From JAKVJE01 sp047722305 (GTDB lineage Bacteria; Actinomycetota; Actinomycetes; Actinomycetales; Microbacteriaceae), in NCBI GenBank assembly GCA_047722305.1, contig JBDNYM010000026.1:1-29863 (forward strand): DNA of 29,863 nt. The letters run 5' to 3'. The position numbers and the translations under genes are program-made. The notes below the pieces were generated by a model that saw nothing but the letters and a program-made list of their open reading frames with translations, did no database searches and was not told the DNA's origin. Each line of letters opens with the position of its first letter. Within the stretch, counting starts at the first letter, position 1. This document shows, piece by piece, positions 1 to 7,259 of this stretch.

Positions 1-374
1 GGGGGGGGGGGTGGGGTGGGGGCCCCCCGGGGGTCCGGGGCGGCGCCCGGGCGGGGGCGGGGCCCGGCGTTGCGCCCTGCTGCTCCACCCCGCCGGACGC
101 CTCAGCGAGAGGGTTCGGGCTACGAATTCGTGCAGGTACGAGCCTGGAACCACGGGGACGCACGTGCCCGCGACGCTGTTGCACAGCGATCGCGCGGCTG
201 GGTGTGGAAGCTCTGGCTTAGATATGCCGATCGTGCTGAGGTGGGAGCAGACTGAGGGCTGATCGGTGTGCGCTGGCGTACGGCTCCGGGGGTACTGGCC
301 CGATTGGGGTGCGGGGACAGGTACGCAGCGGGTGTCTGCGATTAGGGCTGGGCTGGGCTGGAGGAAAAAGCTGG
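1..374. other. Window edge without a supportable gene; G-rich low-complexity start
   Basis: The first 60 or so bases are almost pure G/C, starting with a run of eleven G followed by further G runs. The rest, to the stop codon of mutY at 375, is less GC-rich than the genes around it. A GTG-started frame (16-255) stays open but shows only moderate third-position GC and no motif I recognise. Three tandem GGGCT units lie at 345-359. The stretch may be intergenic, with the G-rich edge either real or an assembly artefact. Confidence 0.6.
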
Positions 375-1295
375 TCAGTCGCGGGGCAGAGCTACTTGAT
401 CGCCGTCCTGGGTGGCTAGGCCGTCGGCGATCAAGGACGTCAGGGCGCGGGACAGGAGTGCGGGGTCGGCGTCCAGCGTCAGCAGTTCGGGCACCGAGGC
501 CTCGCCCTCCCGCAGGCGGGCCAGGACCAGACCGCGGGCCTGGCGGTGGCTGCCCTCGTAGCGAGGCTGGGGACGGCGCGGGGATGGGGAAGCCGGGCAT
601 CCGGCCGCCAGCCAGCGGCAGCGGGATGACAGCGGGCACTCGGAGCAGCGCGGGGCGCGGCTCGTGCAGACCAGGGCGCCGAGCTCCATCAGGCCCAGCG
701 ACACGATCCTCGCCCCGGCGCCGTCGGCGGGCAGGGCCCGCGCGGCCAGAGCTTCGTCGGCGCGACTCGGAGGGGCTGCGGCGACGCCGCGGAGCGATCG
801 CGTCAGCACACGGCGCACGTTGGTGTCCACCACCGGGACGCGCACCTGGTACGCGAACGCGGCCACCGCGGCCGCCGTGTACGGGCCGACGCCGGGCAGC
901 GTGCGCAGCACGGCCGGGTCGCACGGCACCACGTTGTCGTGCTCGTCCCGGATCGCCCGCGCGCACTGATGCAGCCAGCGGGCCCGGCGCGGGTAGCCCA
1001 GACGCCCCCAGGCCCGGATCACCGCGTCCGGCGGCGCGGCGGCGAGCGCGGCCGGCGTCGGCCAGCGGCGCATCCACTCCGCCCACCGGGACAGCACTCG
1101 CGACACCTGGGTCTGCTGCAGCATGAACTCGCTGACCAGCACACCCCACGGCGACACTCCGGCGGACCGCCACGGCAGGTCGCGGGCCTGGGCCCGGTAC
1201 CAGTCGGCCGCGGCCCGGCCCGCCTCCGGGGCGCGGGCACCGGTGTCCGCGTCCAGAGGTGCGGGAAGGGGCGCGGGGGAGGACATCCAGGTCAT
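375..1295 (-). CDS. mutY: A/G-specific adenine DNA glycosylase (MutY)
   Basis: Base-excision repair enzyme that removes adenine mispaired with 8-oxoguanine or G. The 306-residue protein has the HhH-GPD fold: catalytic Glu56 in the SEFMLQQTQV segment, a helix-hairpin-helix (LPGVGPYTA, 133-141) and the catalytic Asp157 in VVDTNVRR. A [4Fe-4S] loop has C210, C217, C220 and C226 (C-x6-C-x2-C-x5-C). The C-terminal part after the cluster is only about 80 residues, so the full MutT-like 8-oxoG recognition domain of E. coli MutY appears absent or reduced. That is inferred from length. I chose the ATG at 1295. An in-frame ATG at 1286 is also possible, and the frame stays open upstream to 1715 but there runs antisense to ffh. 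It is divergent from ffh with about 50 bases between the two starts. Confidence 0.93.
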   Translation of the reverse strand: MTWMSSPAPLPAPLDADTGARAPEAGRAAADWYRAQARDLPWRSAGVSPWGVLVSEFMLQQTQVSRVLSRWAEWMRRWPTPAALAAAPPDAVIRAWGRLGYPRRARWLHQCARAIRDEHDNVVPCDPAVLRTLPGVGPYTAAAVAAFAYQVRVPVVDTNVRRVLTRSLRGVAAAPPSRADEALAARALPADGAGARIVSLGLMELGALVCTSRAPRCSECPLSSRCRWLAAGCPASPSPRRPQPRYEGSHRQARGLVLARLREGEASVPELLTLDADPALLSRALTSLIADGLATQDGDQVALPRD

Positions 1296-1311
1296 GCTAG
1301 CGACGATCGGA

Positions 1312-1317
1312 TACCAT
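1312..1317 (+). promoter_or_regulatory. Possible -10 element of ffh
   Basis: TACCAT lies 27 bases before the ffh ATG in the short mutY-ffh divergent gap. The matching -35 (AGGTCA at 1289-1294, 17-base spacer) is poor and falls inside the mutY start. A GAGGAAGA ribosome-binding sequence follows at 1333-1340. Position and -10 shape are the only support. Confidence 0.35.
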
Positions 1318-1344
1318 GGGCGCGACATCCACGAGGAAGAATCC

Positions 1345-2886
1345 ATGCCCGCGTTCTCATCGCTTTCCGAACGACTCACCGCCACCTTCTCGCACCTGCG
1401 CTCGAAGGGACGGCTCACCGCCGCCGACATCGACGCGACGGTCCGGGAGATCCGCCGCGCCCTGCTCGACGCCGACGTCGCGCTCGAGGTGGTCAAGGCC
1501 TTCACCCAGGCCATCCGCACCCGCGCCCTGGGCAAGGAGGTCAGCGAGGCCCTGAACCCCGCCCAGCAGGTCGTCAAGATCGTGGATGAGGAGCTCGCCG
1601 GCGTGCTCGGCGGCAGCACCCGCCGGCTGCAGCTGGCGAAGACGCCGCCGACCGTGATCCTGCTGGCCGGCCTGCAGGGCGCCGGCAAGACGACGCTGGC
1701 CGGGAAGCTCGCCAAATCGCTGGCGGCCGAGGGCCATACCCCGCTACTGGTGGCCTGCGACCTTCAGCGCCCCAACGCGGTGACGCAGCTGCAGGTGGTG
1801 GGCGAGCAGGCGAGCGCCCCGGTGTTCGCCCCGGAGCCCGGCAATGGCGTCGGCAACCCGGTGAAGGTCGCCCGGGCGGCCGTCGCCGAGGCGAAGACCA
1901 AGCAGTACGACGTGGTCATCGTCGACACGGCCGGCCGGCTGGGGGTCGACGACGAGCTGATGCGGCAGGCGCGCGACATCCGCGACGCCGTGCATCCCGA
2001 CGAGGTGCTGTTCGTCATCGACGCCATGACGGGTCAGGACGCGGTGGCCACCGCGCGCGCGTTCCGCGACGGGGTCGGATTCACCGGCGTGGTGCTCTCG
2101 AAGCTCGACGGTGACACCCGCGGCGGTGCCGCGCTGTCGGTGGTGTCCGTCACCGGCGCGCCGATCCTGTACGCATCCACTGGCGAGGGACTCGACGACT
2201 TCGAGGTGTTCCATCCCGACCGGATGGCGCGCCGCATCCTCGACATGGGCGACGTCCTGAGTCTCATCGAGGAGGCCCAGCGCCACTTCGACGAGGAGCA
2301 GGCCCGCGAGGCGGCCGCGAAGATCGCCAAAGACGCCTTCACCCTCGACGACTTCTTGAAGCAGCTGCATCAGATCAAGGGCGGGGCTCTGAAGAAGATG
2401 CTGCAGATGATGCCCGGTGCCGGGCAGATGCGCGCCGCCCTCGACCAGGTCGACGACCGCGAGATCGCGCGCACGGAGGCGATCATCCAGTCGATGACCC
2501 CGGCCGAGCGCAGGAACGCGAAGCTCATCAACGGCTCCCGGCGGCTGCGGATCGCACGCGGCTCGGGCACCACCGTCGAGAAGGTGAACCAGCTGCTGAA
2601 GCGGTTCGAGGAGGCATCGAAGATGATGCGCCGCGCCGCCAACGGCGGGATGCCGTCCATCCCCGGAATGGCCCCCATGGGCCACGGCGGCCGCAAGGCG
2701 AACCGGAAGCAGAAGCAGAAACGCGCCCGCAGCGGCAACCCGGCGAAGCGGGCGGCGCAGGAGCAGCGGCTGCGGGACCACGAAGAGACCCGTGGCGCCC
2801 AGGCGGGAAGCGCGTTCGGCGGGGCCCCCAGCCCGGATCAGCTGCGCGACCTGCCCGGGCTGGGCGACCTGTTCCGCGAGCAGTAG
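1345..2886 (+). CDS. ffh: Signal recognition particle protein Ffh
   Basis: SRP GTPase that binds signal sequences and 4.5S RNA and docks with FtsY to deliver nascent membrane proteins. The 513-residue protein shows the N domain, then the G domain with P-loop G109-LQGAGKTT, DTAGR (194-198) and the SKLDGDTRGGAAL segment. The methionine-rich M domain follows (IKGGALKKMLQMMPGAGQ; GSGTTVEKVNQLLKRFEE). A basic tail rich in K/R and Q closes it, as usual in actinobacteria. The start is the ATG at 1345, seven bases after a GA-rich ribosome-binding site; this gives the standard N terminus, whereas the frame upstream of it overlaps mutY on the other strand. ftsY is not adjacent in this window. Confidence 0.98.
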   Translation: MPAFSSLSERLTATFSHLRSKGRLTAADIDATVREIRRALLDADVALEVVKAFTQAIRTRALGKEVSEALNPAQQVVKIVDEELAGVLGGSTRRLQLAKTPPTVILLAGLQGAGKTTLAGKLAKSLAAEGHTPLLVACDLQRPNAVTQLQVVGEQASAPVFAPEPGNGVGNPVKVARAAVAEAKTKQYDVVIVDTAGRLGVDDELMRQARDIRDAVHPDEVLFVIDAMTGQDAVATARAFRDGVGFTGVVLSKLDGDTRGGAALSVVSVTGAPILYASTGEGLDDFEVFHPDRMARRILDMGDVLSLIEEAQRHFDEEQAREAAAKIAKDAFTLDDFLKQLHQIKGGALKKMLQMMPGAGQMRAALDQVDDREIARTEAIIQSMTPAERRNAKLINGSRRLRIARGSGTTVEKVNQLLKRFEEASKMMRRAANGGMPSIPGMAPMGHGGRKANRKQKQKRARSGNPAKRAAQEQRLRDHEETRGAQAGSAFGGAPSPDQLRDLPGLGDLFREQ

Positions 2887-2945
2887 GGCGGGCGGGCGGT
2901 GCAGATCGACCGCGCAGGGGCCCAGGGCCCGGGGGAGGAGCCCGG

Positions 2946-4082
2946 TCAGACCCCGGCGGGCGCCCCGGCGGCGAACTCGTCGAGCAGGGCGTCCACCACG
3001 TCGTCCAGGCTCGCTCCGGGGGCGCTGGCCACGCGCAGCTGGCGCTGGTAGCTGGCCCCGGCGCGCACGAGTTCGTCGACTGAGGCGAGTTCGCGGCTGC
3101 AGCCGAGGCGGTCGGCGACGGGCTCCAGCTCGGTGAGCAGATCGGCGAGGTCGTCGGTGACGGCCCGCTCGTGGTTGGCGGCGTCGACGATGAACTCGGT
3201 CGCCAGCCCGTAGCGGGCGGCGCGCCACTTGTTCTCCCGGACGTGCCAGGGCGGCAGCCGGGGGAGCGGGTCGTCGGCGTCGAGCCGCTCGCACAGCCGG
3301 ACCACCAGGCACTGGGTCAGCGCGGCGATGGCGGCGACCTCGAAGCTGGTGGGCATGCCGTCGCAGATGCGCGACTCCACCGTCCCGAATCGCGGCGCCG
3401 GCCGCACGTCGAAGCGCAGCTCGTTGACGTCGCCGATCACTCCGGTGGCGCATTCGTCGCCGACGAACGCCTCGAATTCTTCCCAGGTGGCGAGGTCGGG
3501 CGGCAGCCCGGCGGTGGGGAGCTGCTGGAAGATCATGGCGCGGTTCGATGCGTATCCGGTCAGGTCCCCCTCCCACCAGGGGCTGGCGGCCGACAGCGCC
3601 TGCAGGTGCGGGTAATAGTGCATGACCAGCTGGGCGACCACCGGGATCGCGTACTCGGGCCGGTCGACGCCGACGTGCACGTGGACGCCGTAGATGAGCA
3701 TCTGCCGTCCCCAGTACTGGGTGCGGTCGATGAGCTTCTCATAGCGGGTGCTGGGCGTGTAGGGCTGGTCGGCGGCCGACTCGGAAGGGTGCGTGCCGGC
3801 GCAGAACAGGGCGACGTGCTCGGGGGCGACGTGCTGGACGGCATCGGTGGCGCGCTTGATCTCTTCGATGGCGTCGCCGACCCGATGGTGCACGGACGAG
3901 GTCACCTCGACGGTGTTGAGCAGCAGCTCGCGCTGGATGAGCGGCTCGATCTCGGTGCCGCGGATGCGGTCGAGGATGCCGTCGGCCGCGGAGACGAGGC
4001 GGCGGGTGCGGCGGTCCACGAGTCCGAGCTCCCATTCGATGCCGAGGGTGCCGCGTTCGGAGTGGGCGTAGTCGATGCGCAT
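2946..4082 (-). CDS. YbdK-type carboxylate-amine ligase (glutamate-cysteine ligase family 2)
   Basis: The 378-residue protein belongs to the GCS2 family of ATP-dependent carboxylate-amine ligases, often annotated as glutamate-cysteine ligase. Typical segments are GIEWELGLVD near the N terminus, the conserved ELLLNTVEV/T stretch, LFCAGTHPSE, the QMLIYGVHVHVGV core with its His residues, FGTVESRICDGMPT, and the C-terminal ENKWRAARYGL. Weak glutamate-cysteine ligase activity is known for E. coli YbdK, but the in vivo substrate of most members is unsettled; a role in thiol or peptide synthesis is inference. It is transcribed toward ffh, with 59 bases between the two stop codons, and away from the rpsP operon. 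The ATG at 4082 gives the usual family N terminus. Confidence 0.88.
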   Translation of the reverse strand: MRIDYAHSERGTLGIEWELGLVDRRTRRLVSAADGILDRIRGTEIEPLIQRELLLNTVEVTSSVHHRVGDAIEEIKRATDAVQHVAPEHVALFCAGTHPSESAADQPYTPSTRYEKLIDRTQYWGRQMLIYGVHVHVGVDRPEYAIPVVAQLVMHYYPHLQALSAASPWWEGDLTGYASNRAMIFQQLPTAGLPPDLATWEEFEAFVGDECATGVIGDVNELRFDVRPAPRFGTVESRICDGMPTSFEVAAIAALTQCLVVRLCERLDADDPLPRLPPWHVRENKWRAARYGLATEFIVDAANHERAVTDDLADLLTELEPVADRLGCSRELASVDELVRAGASYQRQLRVASAPGASLDDVVDALLDEFAAGAPAGV

Positions 4083-4129
4083 GGGGCGATCCTAACGAGG
4101 GCGCCCACGAGACCGCTGATTTATGGCAG

Positions 4130-4135
4130 TATTAT
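4130..4135 (+). promoter_or_regulatory. -10 element of the rpsP operon promoter
   Basis: TATTAT, a 5/6 match to the sigma-70-type -10, stands out as an AT-rich island in the gap between the ligase and rpsP. No good -35 is visible at 16-18 bases upstream. Transcription from here would give a 5' leader of about 110 bases before the rpsP GTG. Confidence 0.5.
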
Positions 4136-4148
4136 GTGCTGGAATCCG

Positions 4149-4180
4149 CCTGGGCCGGTCCCTCTCAACCGTTGCCCGGG
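4149..4180 (+). promoter_or_regulatory. Hairpin in the rpsP 5' leader
   Basis: CCTGGGC (4149-4155) can pair with GCCCGGG (4174-4180), with one G-U pair, and CGGT (4156-4159) with ACCG (4168-4171). This forms an 11-bp stem with a TT bulge and an 8-base loop. It is not followed by a T run, so it is not a standard terminator. A role in autoregulation of the S16 operon is only a hypothesis. Confidence 0.4.
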
Positions 4181-4251
4181 CGCCCACAGCATCGCAGTTC
4201 GACGCCCCCACTCGGCATGCCGCGGTGCCTACGCACGACAACAGGAGAATT

Positions 4252-4641
4252 GTGTCAGTCAAGATCCGTTTGGCCCGCTTCGGCAAGATTCACGCCCCCC
4301 AGTACCGGGTGGTGGTCGTGGACTCGCGCAAGAAGCGCGATGGTCGCGTCATCGAGGAGGTCGGCCGCTACGACCCCACTCAGCAGCCGTCGCTGGTGGA
4401 GATCGCCTCCGAGCGCGCGCAGTACTGGCTGTCGGTGGGCGCTCAGCCCAGCGATCAGGTGCACAAGCTGCTCGAGCTCACGGGCGACTGGGCCAAGTTC
4501 ACCGGCGAGGGGTCGACCGAGGGGGCGCTGCAGCAGCCCGAGCCGAAGCCTGTCTACCACCGCGACGAGAACAAGAAGTCCGTTGTCGTCAACACGCCGA
4601 AGTCCGCCCCGGCGGCCCCGGCCGAGACGGCGGCGGAGTAG
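4252..4641 (+). CDS. rpsP: 30S ribosomal protein bS16
   Basis: Small-subunit ribosomal protein of 129 residues that binds 16S rRNA early in 30S assembly. The N terminus (MSVKIRLARFGK, then APQYRVVVVDSR and IEEVGRYDP) is canonical. After about residue 85 there is an Ala/Pro/Glu-rich extension, common in actinobacterial S16. The start is the GTG at 4252, four bases after AGGAG (4243-4247); the frame is open further upstream but that part is not S16-like. It is first in an operon with khpA, rimM and trmD. Confidence 0.97.
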   Translation: MSVKIRLARFGKIHAPQYRVVVVDSRKKRDGRVIEEVGRYDPTQQPSLVEIASERAQYWLSVGAQPSDQVHKLLELTGDWAKFTGEGSTEGALQQPEPKPVYHRDENKKSVVVNTPKSAPAAPAETAAE

Positions 4642-4644
4642 CTC

Positions 4645-4881
4645 ATGCTGGACGGCGTTGTCGACCACCTCGTGCGGGGGATCGTGAGCTCCCCCGACGA
4701 CGTGGATGTCAGCACGCGCGCCTCGGGTCGCGGAGACGTGATCGAGGTGCGCGTGGCGCCGTCCGATCTGGGCCGCGTGATCGGTCGGGGCGGCCGGACG
4801 GCGGGCGCGCTGCGCACCGTCGTGGGCGCGCTCTCGACCGAGCGCCGCGTGCGGGTCAACATCGTCGACACTGATCAGTAG
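4645..4881 (+). CDS. khpA: KH-domain RNA-binding protein KhpA
   Basis: A single type II KH domain of 78 residues with the RNA-binding loop I-G-R-G-G (46-50, after LGRV) and the following helix RTAGALRTVVGAL. KhpA proteins bind RNA and in Gram-positive bacteria pair with KhpB/Jag; they are encoded between rpsP and rimM in many genomes, as here. It begins three bases after the rpsP stop without an obvious ribosome-binding site, which suggests translational coupling to rpsP. Confidence 0.95.
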   Translation: MLDGVVDHLVRGIVSSPDDVDVSTRASGRGDVIEVRVAPSDLGRVIGRGGRTAGALRTVVGALSTERRVRVNIVDTDQ

Positions 4882-4908
4882 AAACTCAGTAGGAGCACTG
4901 GTCAGTAG
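4875..4908 (+). repeat. Three copies of TCAGTAG at the khpA-rimM junction
   Basis: TCAGTAG occurs at 4875-4881, 4886-4892 and 4902-4908. The first copy contains the khpA stop codon, the second provides an AGGAG-like sequence, and the third, extended to TAGGA, is the likely ribosome-binding site one base before the rimM ATG. The arrangement suggests short-range duplication of a stop/ribosome-binding unit. Confidence 0.6.
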
Positions 4909-4909
4909 G

Positions 4910-5539
4910 ATGTATCTGCGCGTTGCCCGCCTCACCAAACCCCATGGTCTCAAAGGCGGAATGAAGGTCGAGCTGTCCACCGACGAGCCGGATCGCCGGT
5001 TCCGCCCGGGGGCGGTGTTCGACTTGCAGGTCCCGGAGGATTCCCCGTGGCACGGCCGTCAGCTGACGGTCCGCGAGCTGCGCTGGTACAACGGTCGGCC
5101 GGTGGCCTTCTTCCAGGAGATCACCGATCGCACGGCCGCCGAGACCGCGGCCCGCGCCATCCTCACTATCGAGCAGGACGAGCATCAGCTGCCGTCCGAG
5201 CCGGACGCCTGGTACGACCACCAGCTGGTCGGACTGACGGCGGTGCGCGGCGACCAGGTGCTCGGCGAGATCATCCGCGTCGACCACCTGCCGGCGCAAG
5301 ACCTGCTGGCTATCCGCACCCCGCGCGGCTCAGTGCTGCTGCCGCTGGTCAAGGCGTTCGTGGCGGGGGTGGACCTCACCGCGGGCACGATCTCGATCAC
5401 CCCGCCGGGCGGGCTCTTCGAGGCGGCGGACGACGGCAGCGGCGAGGACGTCGCCCCGGATCTGCTGCAGATCGAGCCCGAGCCCACCGGGGACGAGCCG
5501 GAGCCGCCCGAGCTCCAGCCGCAGGAGCCGCGGCAGTGA
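4910..5539 (+). CDS. rimM: Ribosome maturation factor RimM
   Basis: Assembly factor for the 30S head that binds ribosomal protein S19. The 209-residue protein starts with the RimM signature (LRVARLTKPHGLKGGMKVEL), continues with the N-terminal barrel, and has a PRC-barrel second domain beginning near AWYDHQLVGL. An acidic, Pro/Glu-rich tail of about 40 residues follows PPGGLFEA. It ends in a GTGA overlap with trmD. The ATG at 4910 is directly preceded by TAGGA. Confidence 0.96.
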   Translation: MYLRVARLTKPHGLKGGMKVELSTDEPDRRFRPGAVFDLQVPEDSPWHGRQLTVRELRWYNGRPVAFFQEITDRTAAETAARAILTIEQDEHQLPSEPDAWYDHQLVGLTAVRGDQVLGEIIRVDHLPAQDLLAIRTPRGSVLLPLVKAFVAGVDLTAGTISITPPGGLFEAADDGSGEDVAPDLLQIEPEPTGDEPEPPELQPQEPRQ

Positions 5540-6306
5540 CCCTGCGCATCGACGTCATCAGCATCTTCCCGGAGTACTTCGCGCCGCTGCGGCTGTCGCT
5601 GATCGGCCGGGCGGCGGATCACGGCATCATCGATCTCCGGCTGCACCAGCTGCGCGACTGGGCGCACGACGCGCACCGCAGCGTCGACGACACCCCGGCC
5701 GGCGGCGGCCCGGGCATGGTCATGACCCCCGGCCCGTGGGGCGAGGCGCTGGATGCCGTGGTCGGGGACGCTGCGGATGCCGCGGGCGCTGACCGTCCCA
5801 CCATCGTCTTCACCACCCCAGCGGGGCGGGTGTTCACCCAGCGCACCGCCGCAGCCCTGGCCCGGACCGGGCATCTGGTGATCTGCTGCGGCCGGTTCGA
5901 GGGCATCGATCAGCGGGTGGTCGACTATGCGGCCGCCTTGGGCGACGTGATGGAGCTGAGCATCGGCGACTACGTGCTGGCCGGCGGCGAAGCGGCCGCT
6001 CTGGTCATGGTGGAGGCGGTCGGACGCCTGCTGCCGGGCGTGCTCGGCAACCCGGAGTCGCTGGTGGAGGAGTCGCACAACCGGGGTCTGCTGGAGCATC
6101 CCGCGTACACGAAGCCCGCCGTCTGGCGCGGGCGGGCGGTCCCGGAGGTGCTGCTCGGCGGCGATCATGCGGCCGTCGACGTCTGGCGGGCGCAGCAGAG
6201 CCGAGAGCGCACCCGGCGGAACCGTCCCGACCTGCTTGCCGACGGCGATCTGCGCGCAGCTGGCGACCTCGCAGCTGACGACGGCGCAGTTGATAACGGC
6301 AGTTGA
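5536..6306 (+). CDS. trmD: tRNA (guanine-N1)-methyltransferase TrmD
   Basis: SPOUT-class enzyme that makes m1G37 in tRNA, which prevents +1 frameshifting. Conserved elements in the 256-residue protein are RIDVISIFPEYF at the N terminus, DDTPAGGGPGMVM (51-63), the knot segment CCGRFEGIDQRV (117-128) and SIGDYVLAGGEAA (142-154). The C terminus has LEHPAYTKPAVW, the usual DVWR helix and RTRRNRPDLL. The start is a GTG overlapping the rimM stop by four bases. The last 20 residues are low-complexity (xAAxD repeats) and come from a degenerate DNA repeat that sets the stop codon. Confidence 0.97.
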   Translation: MTLRIDVISIFPEYFAPLRLSLIGRAADHGIIDLRLHQLRDWAHDAHRSVDDTPAGGGPGMVMTPGPWGEALDAVVGDAADAAGADRPTIVFTTPAGRVFTQRTAAALARTGHLVICCGRFEGIDQRVVDYAAALGDVMELSIGDYVLAGGEAAALVMVEAVGRLLPGVLGNPESLVEESHNRGLLEHPAYTKPAVWRGRAVPEVLLGGDHAAVDVWRAQQSRERTRRNRPDLLADGDLRAAGDLAADDGAVDNGS

Positions 6307-6313
6307 TAACGGC
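6253..6313 (+). repeat. Degenerate 15-base tandem repeat at the trmD stop
   Basis: Units at 6253-6267, 6268-6282 and 6283-6297 encode RAAGD, LAADD and GAVDN. The next unit is shortened, so that a 13-base string (AGTTGATAACGGC) stands in exact tandem at 6288-6300 and 6301-6313. Because 13 is not a multiple of three, the second copy shifts the frame and supplies the TGA at 6304-6306. With one copy removed, reading would continue about 11 codons to a TAG near 6335. Confidence 0.8.
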
Positions 6314-6358
6314 ACTGAGCCGTCCGCTCGCCCGTAGCGAAACCTGCGGTCACAGATC

Positions 6359-6388
6359 TTGGGCACCGTACGGGCGGTGTGGAACAAT
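6359..6388 (+). promoter_or_regulatory. Promoter of the glutamine amidotransferase gene, probably leaderless
   Basis: TTGGGC (6359-6364), an 18-base spacer and AACAAT (6383-6388) form a sigma-70-like promoter. The ATG at 6396 lies seven bases after the -10, where transcription should start, so the mRNA may begin with its start codon. No ribosome-binding site precedes that ATG. Confidence 0.5.
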
Positions 6389-6395
6389 GACACGC

Positions 6396-7181
6396 ATGAC
6401 ATCCGCAGCGGTGGTGCGCTATCGTGCTCCGACGCTGGCGCTGGTCGACGTGGCAGATGTGCGCGAGTCCGATCCCGCCTACTCCGTGTACCGGCAGCGG
6501 CAGACGGACAGCATGGTGCTGCGGCTGCGCGCCCTCGGCTGGGAGGTGCGGCACTGCACCGCCGCCGAGTCCGAGGATGCGACGCTGCGGCGTATCACCG
6601 ACACCGCCGATGCCGTCGTCCTCGGAGGCGGCGAAGATATCGATCCCCGCTTCTACGGCGTCGATGCCGGCTACGCCCATGAGTCGGCGCACTTCCCGGC
6701 CGCGGACGAGCGTCAGATCGCCCTGGTGCTGCGCTCGGCGGCGCGGGGCGTGCCGGTGCTGGGCATCTGCCGCGGGATGCAGATCATCAACGTGGCGTTC
6801 GGCGGCACGCTCAAACCTGATCTGGGGGAGCACTCGGAGCACCAGAACTACGGCTGCTCCTATGCGAACGCCATCCGGGTGCACACCGCGCGCCTGGCGG
6901 TCTCCTCCCGGCTCGCGGGCGTGCTGTCGTCCGAGCCCATCAAGGTGGCCAGCGGCCACCACCAGGCCGTCGAGCGGGTGGGAGCCGGGCTGCACGCGGT
7001 GGCGCGGGCCGCGGACGGCGTCATCGAGGCCGTCGAGCGTCACGATGCGCCGGTGTTCGGCGTGCAGTGGCACCCCGAATCGTCGCATGCGGAGCGCTCC
7101 CAGCTGCCCGCGCTGTCGAACCTGCTGCGTCACGCCGCCGTGGCCCCGGCCCCGGCGCGCCGCGCGCTGCTGAGCGCCTGA
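6396..7181 (+). CDS. Class I glutamine amidotransferase, gamma-glutamyl hydrolase (PuuD-like)
   Basis: A stand-alone glutaminase-type domain of 261 residues: nucleophile Cys125 in LGICRGMQIINVAFGG, then the catalytic His226/Glu228 pair in VQWHPESS. GGGEDIDPRFYG (78-88) and ASGHHQAV are typical of the peptidase C26 / gamma-glutamyl-GABA hydrolase group, which cleaves gamma-glutamyl bonds. The exact substrate cannot be read from sequence. There is no adjacent polyamine or puu gene, so a role in putrescine breakdown is not supported by context. The start is the ATG at 6396; an ATG at 6387 is in frame but overlaps the -10 element. Confidence 0.88.
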   Translation: MTSAAVVRYRAPTLALVDVADVRESDPAYSVYRQRQTDSMVLRLRALGWEVRHCTAAESEDATLRRITDTADAVVLGGGEDIDPRFYGVDAGYAHESAHFPAADERQIALVLRSAARGVPVLGICRGMQIINVAFGGTLKPDLGEHSEHQNYGCSYANAIRVHTARLAVSSRLAGVLSSEPIKVASGHHQAVERVGAGLHAVARAADGVIEAVERHDAPVFGVQWHPESSHAERSQLPALSNLLRHAAVAPAPARRALLSA

Positions 7182-7219
7182 CCGAGCCAGAACGACTGGC
7201 TTGCGGTCGCCGGCGTCGT

Positions 7220-7249
7220 TTGCGCGGCCGGGTGCCGGTGTGGCATAGT
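7220..7249 (+). promoter_or_regulatory. Promoter of the rplS operon
   Basis: TTGCGC (7220-7225) and CATAGT (7244-7249) are separated by 18 bases. Transcription from about 7256 would leave a leader of roughly 100 bases before rplS. Confidence 0.45.
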
Positions 7250-7259
7250 TGAGGGTTGT

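Noticed and set aside
16..255. Open frame at the window start that could be the end of a gene
   Set aside because: The first third is G/C-only low complexity, third-position GC is only moderate compared with the other genes, and I recognise no motif. A real 3' fragment cannot be excluded but is not supported.
2929..2945. Terminator between ffh and the convergent ligase gene
   Set aside because: CCGGG and CCCGG can pair over only five bases and no T run follows on either strand; too weak to call.
1744..3576. Long open frame (610 codons) on the minus strand
   Set aside because: It runs antisense to ffh and then in another frame through the ligase gene; its Arg/His/Gly-rich composition is typical of shadow frames in GC-rich DNA.
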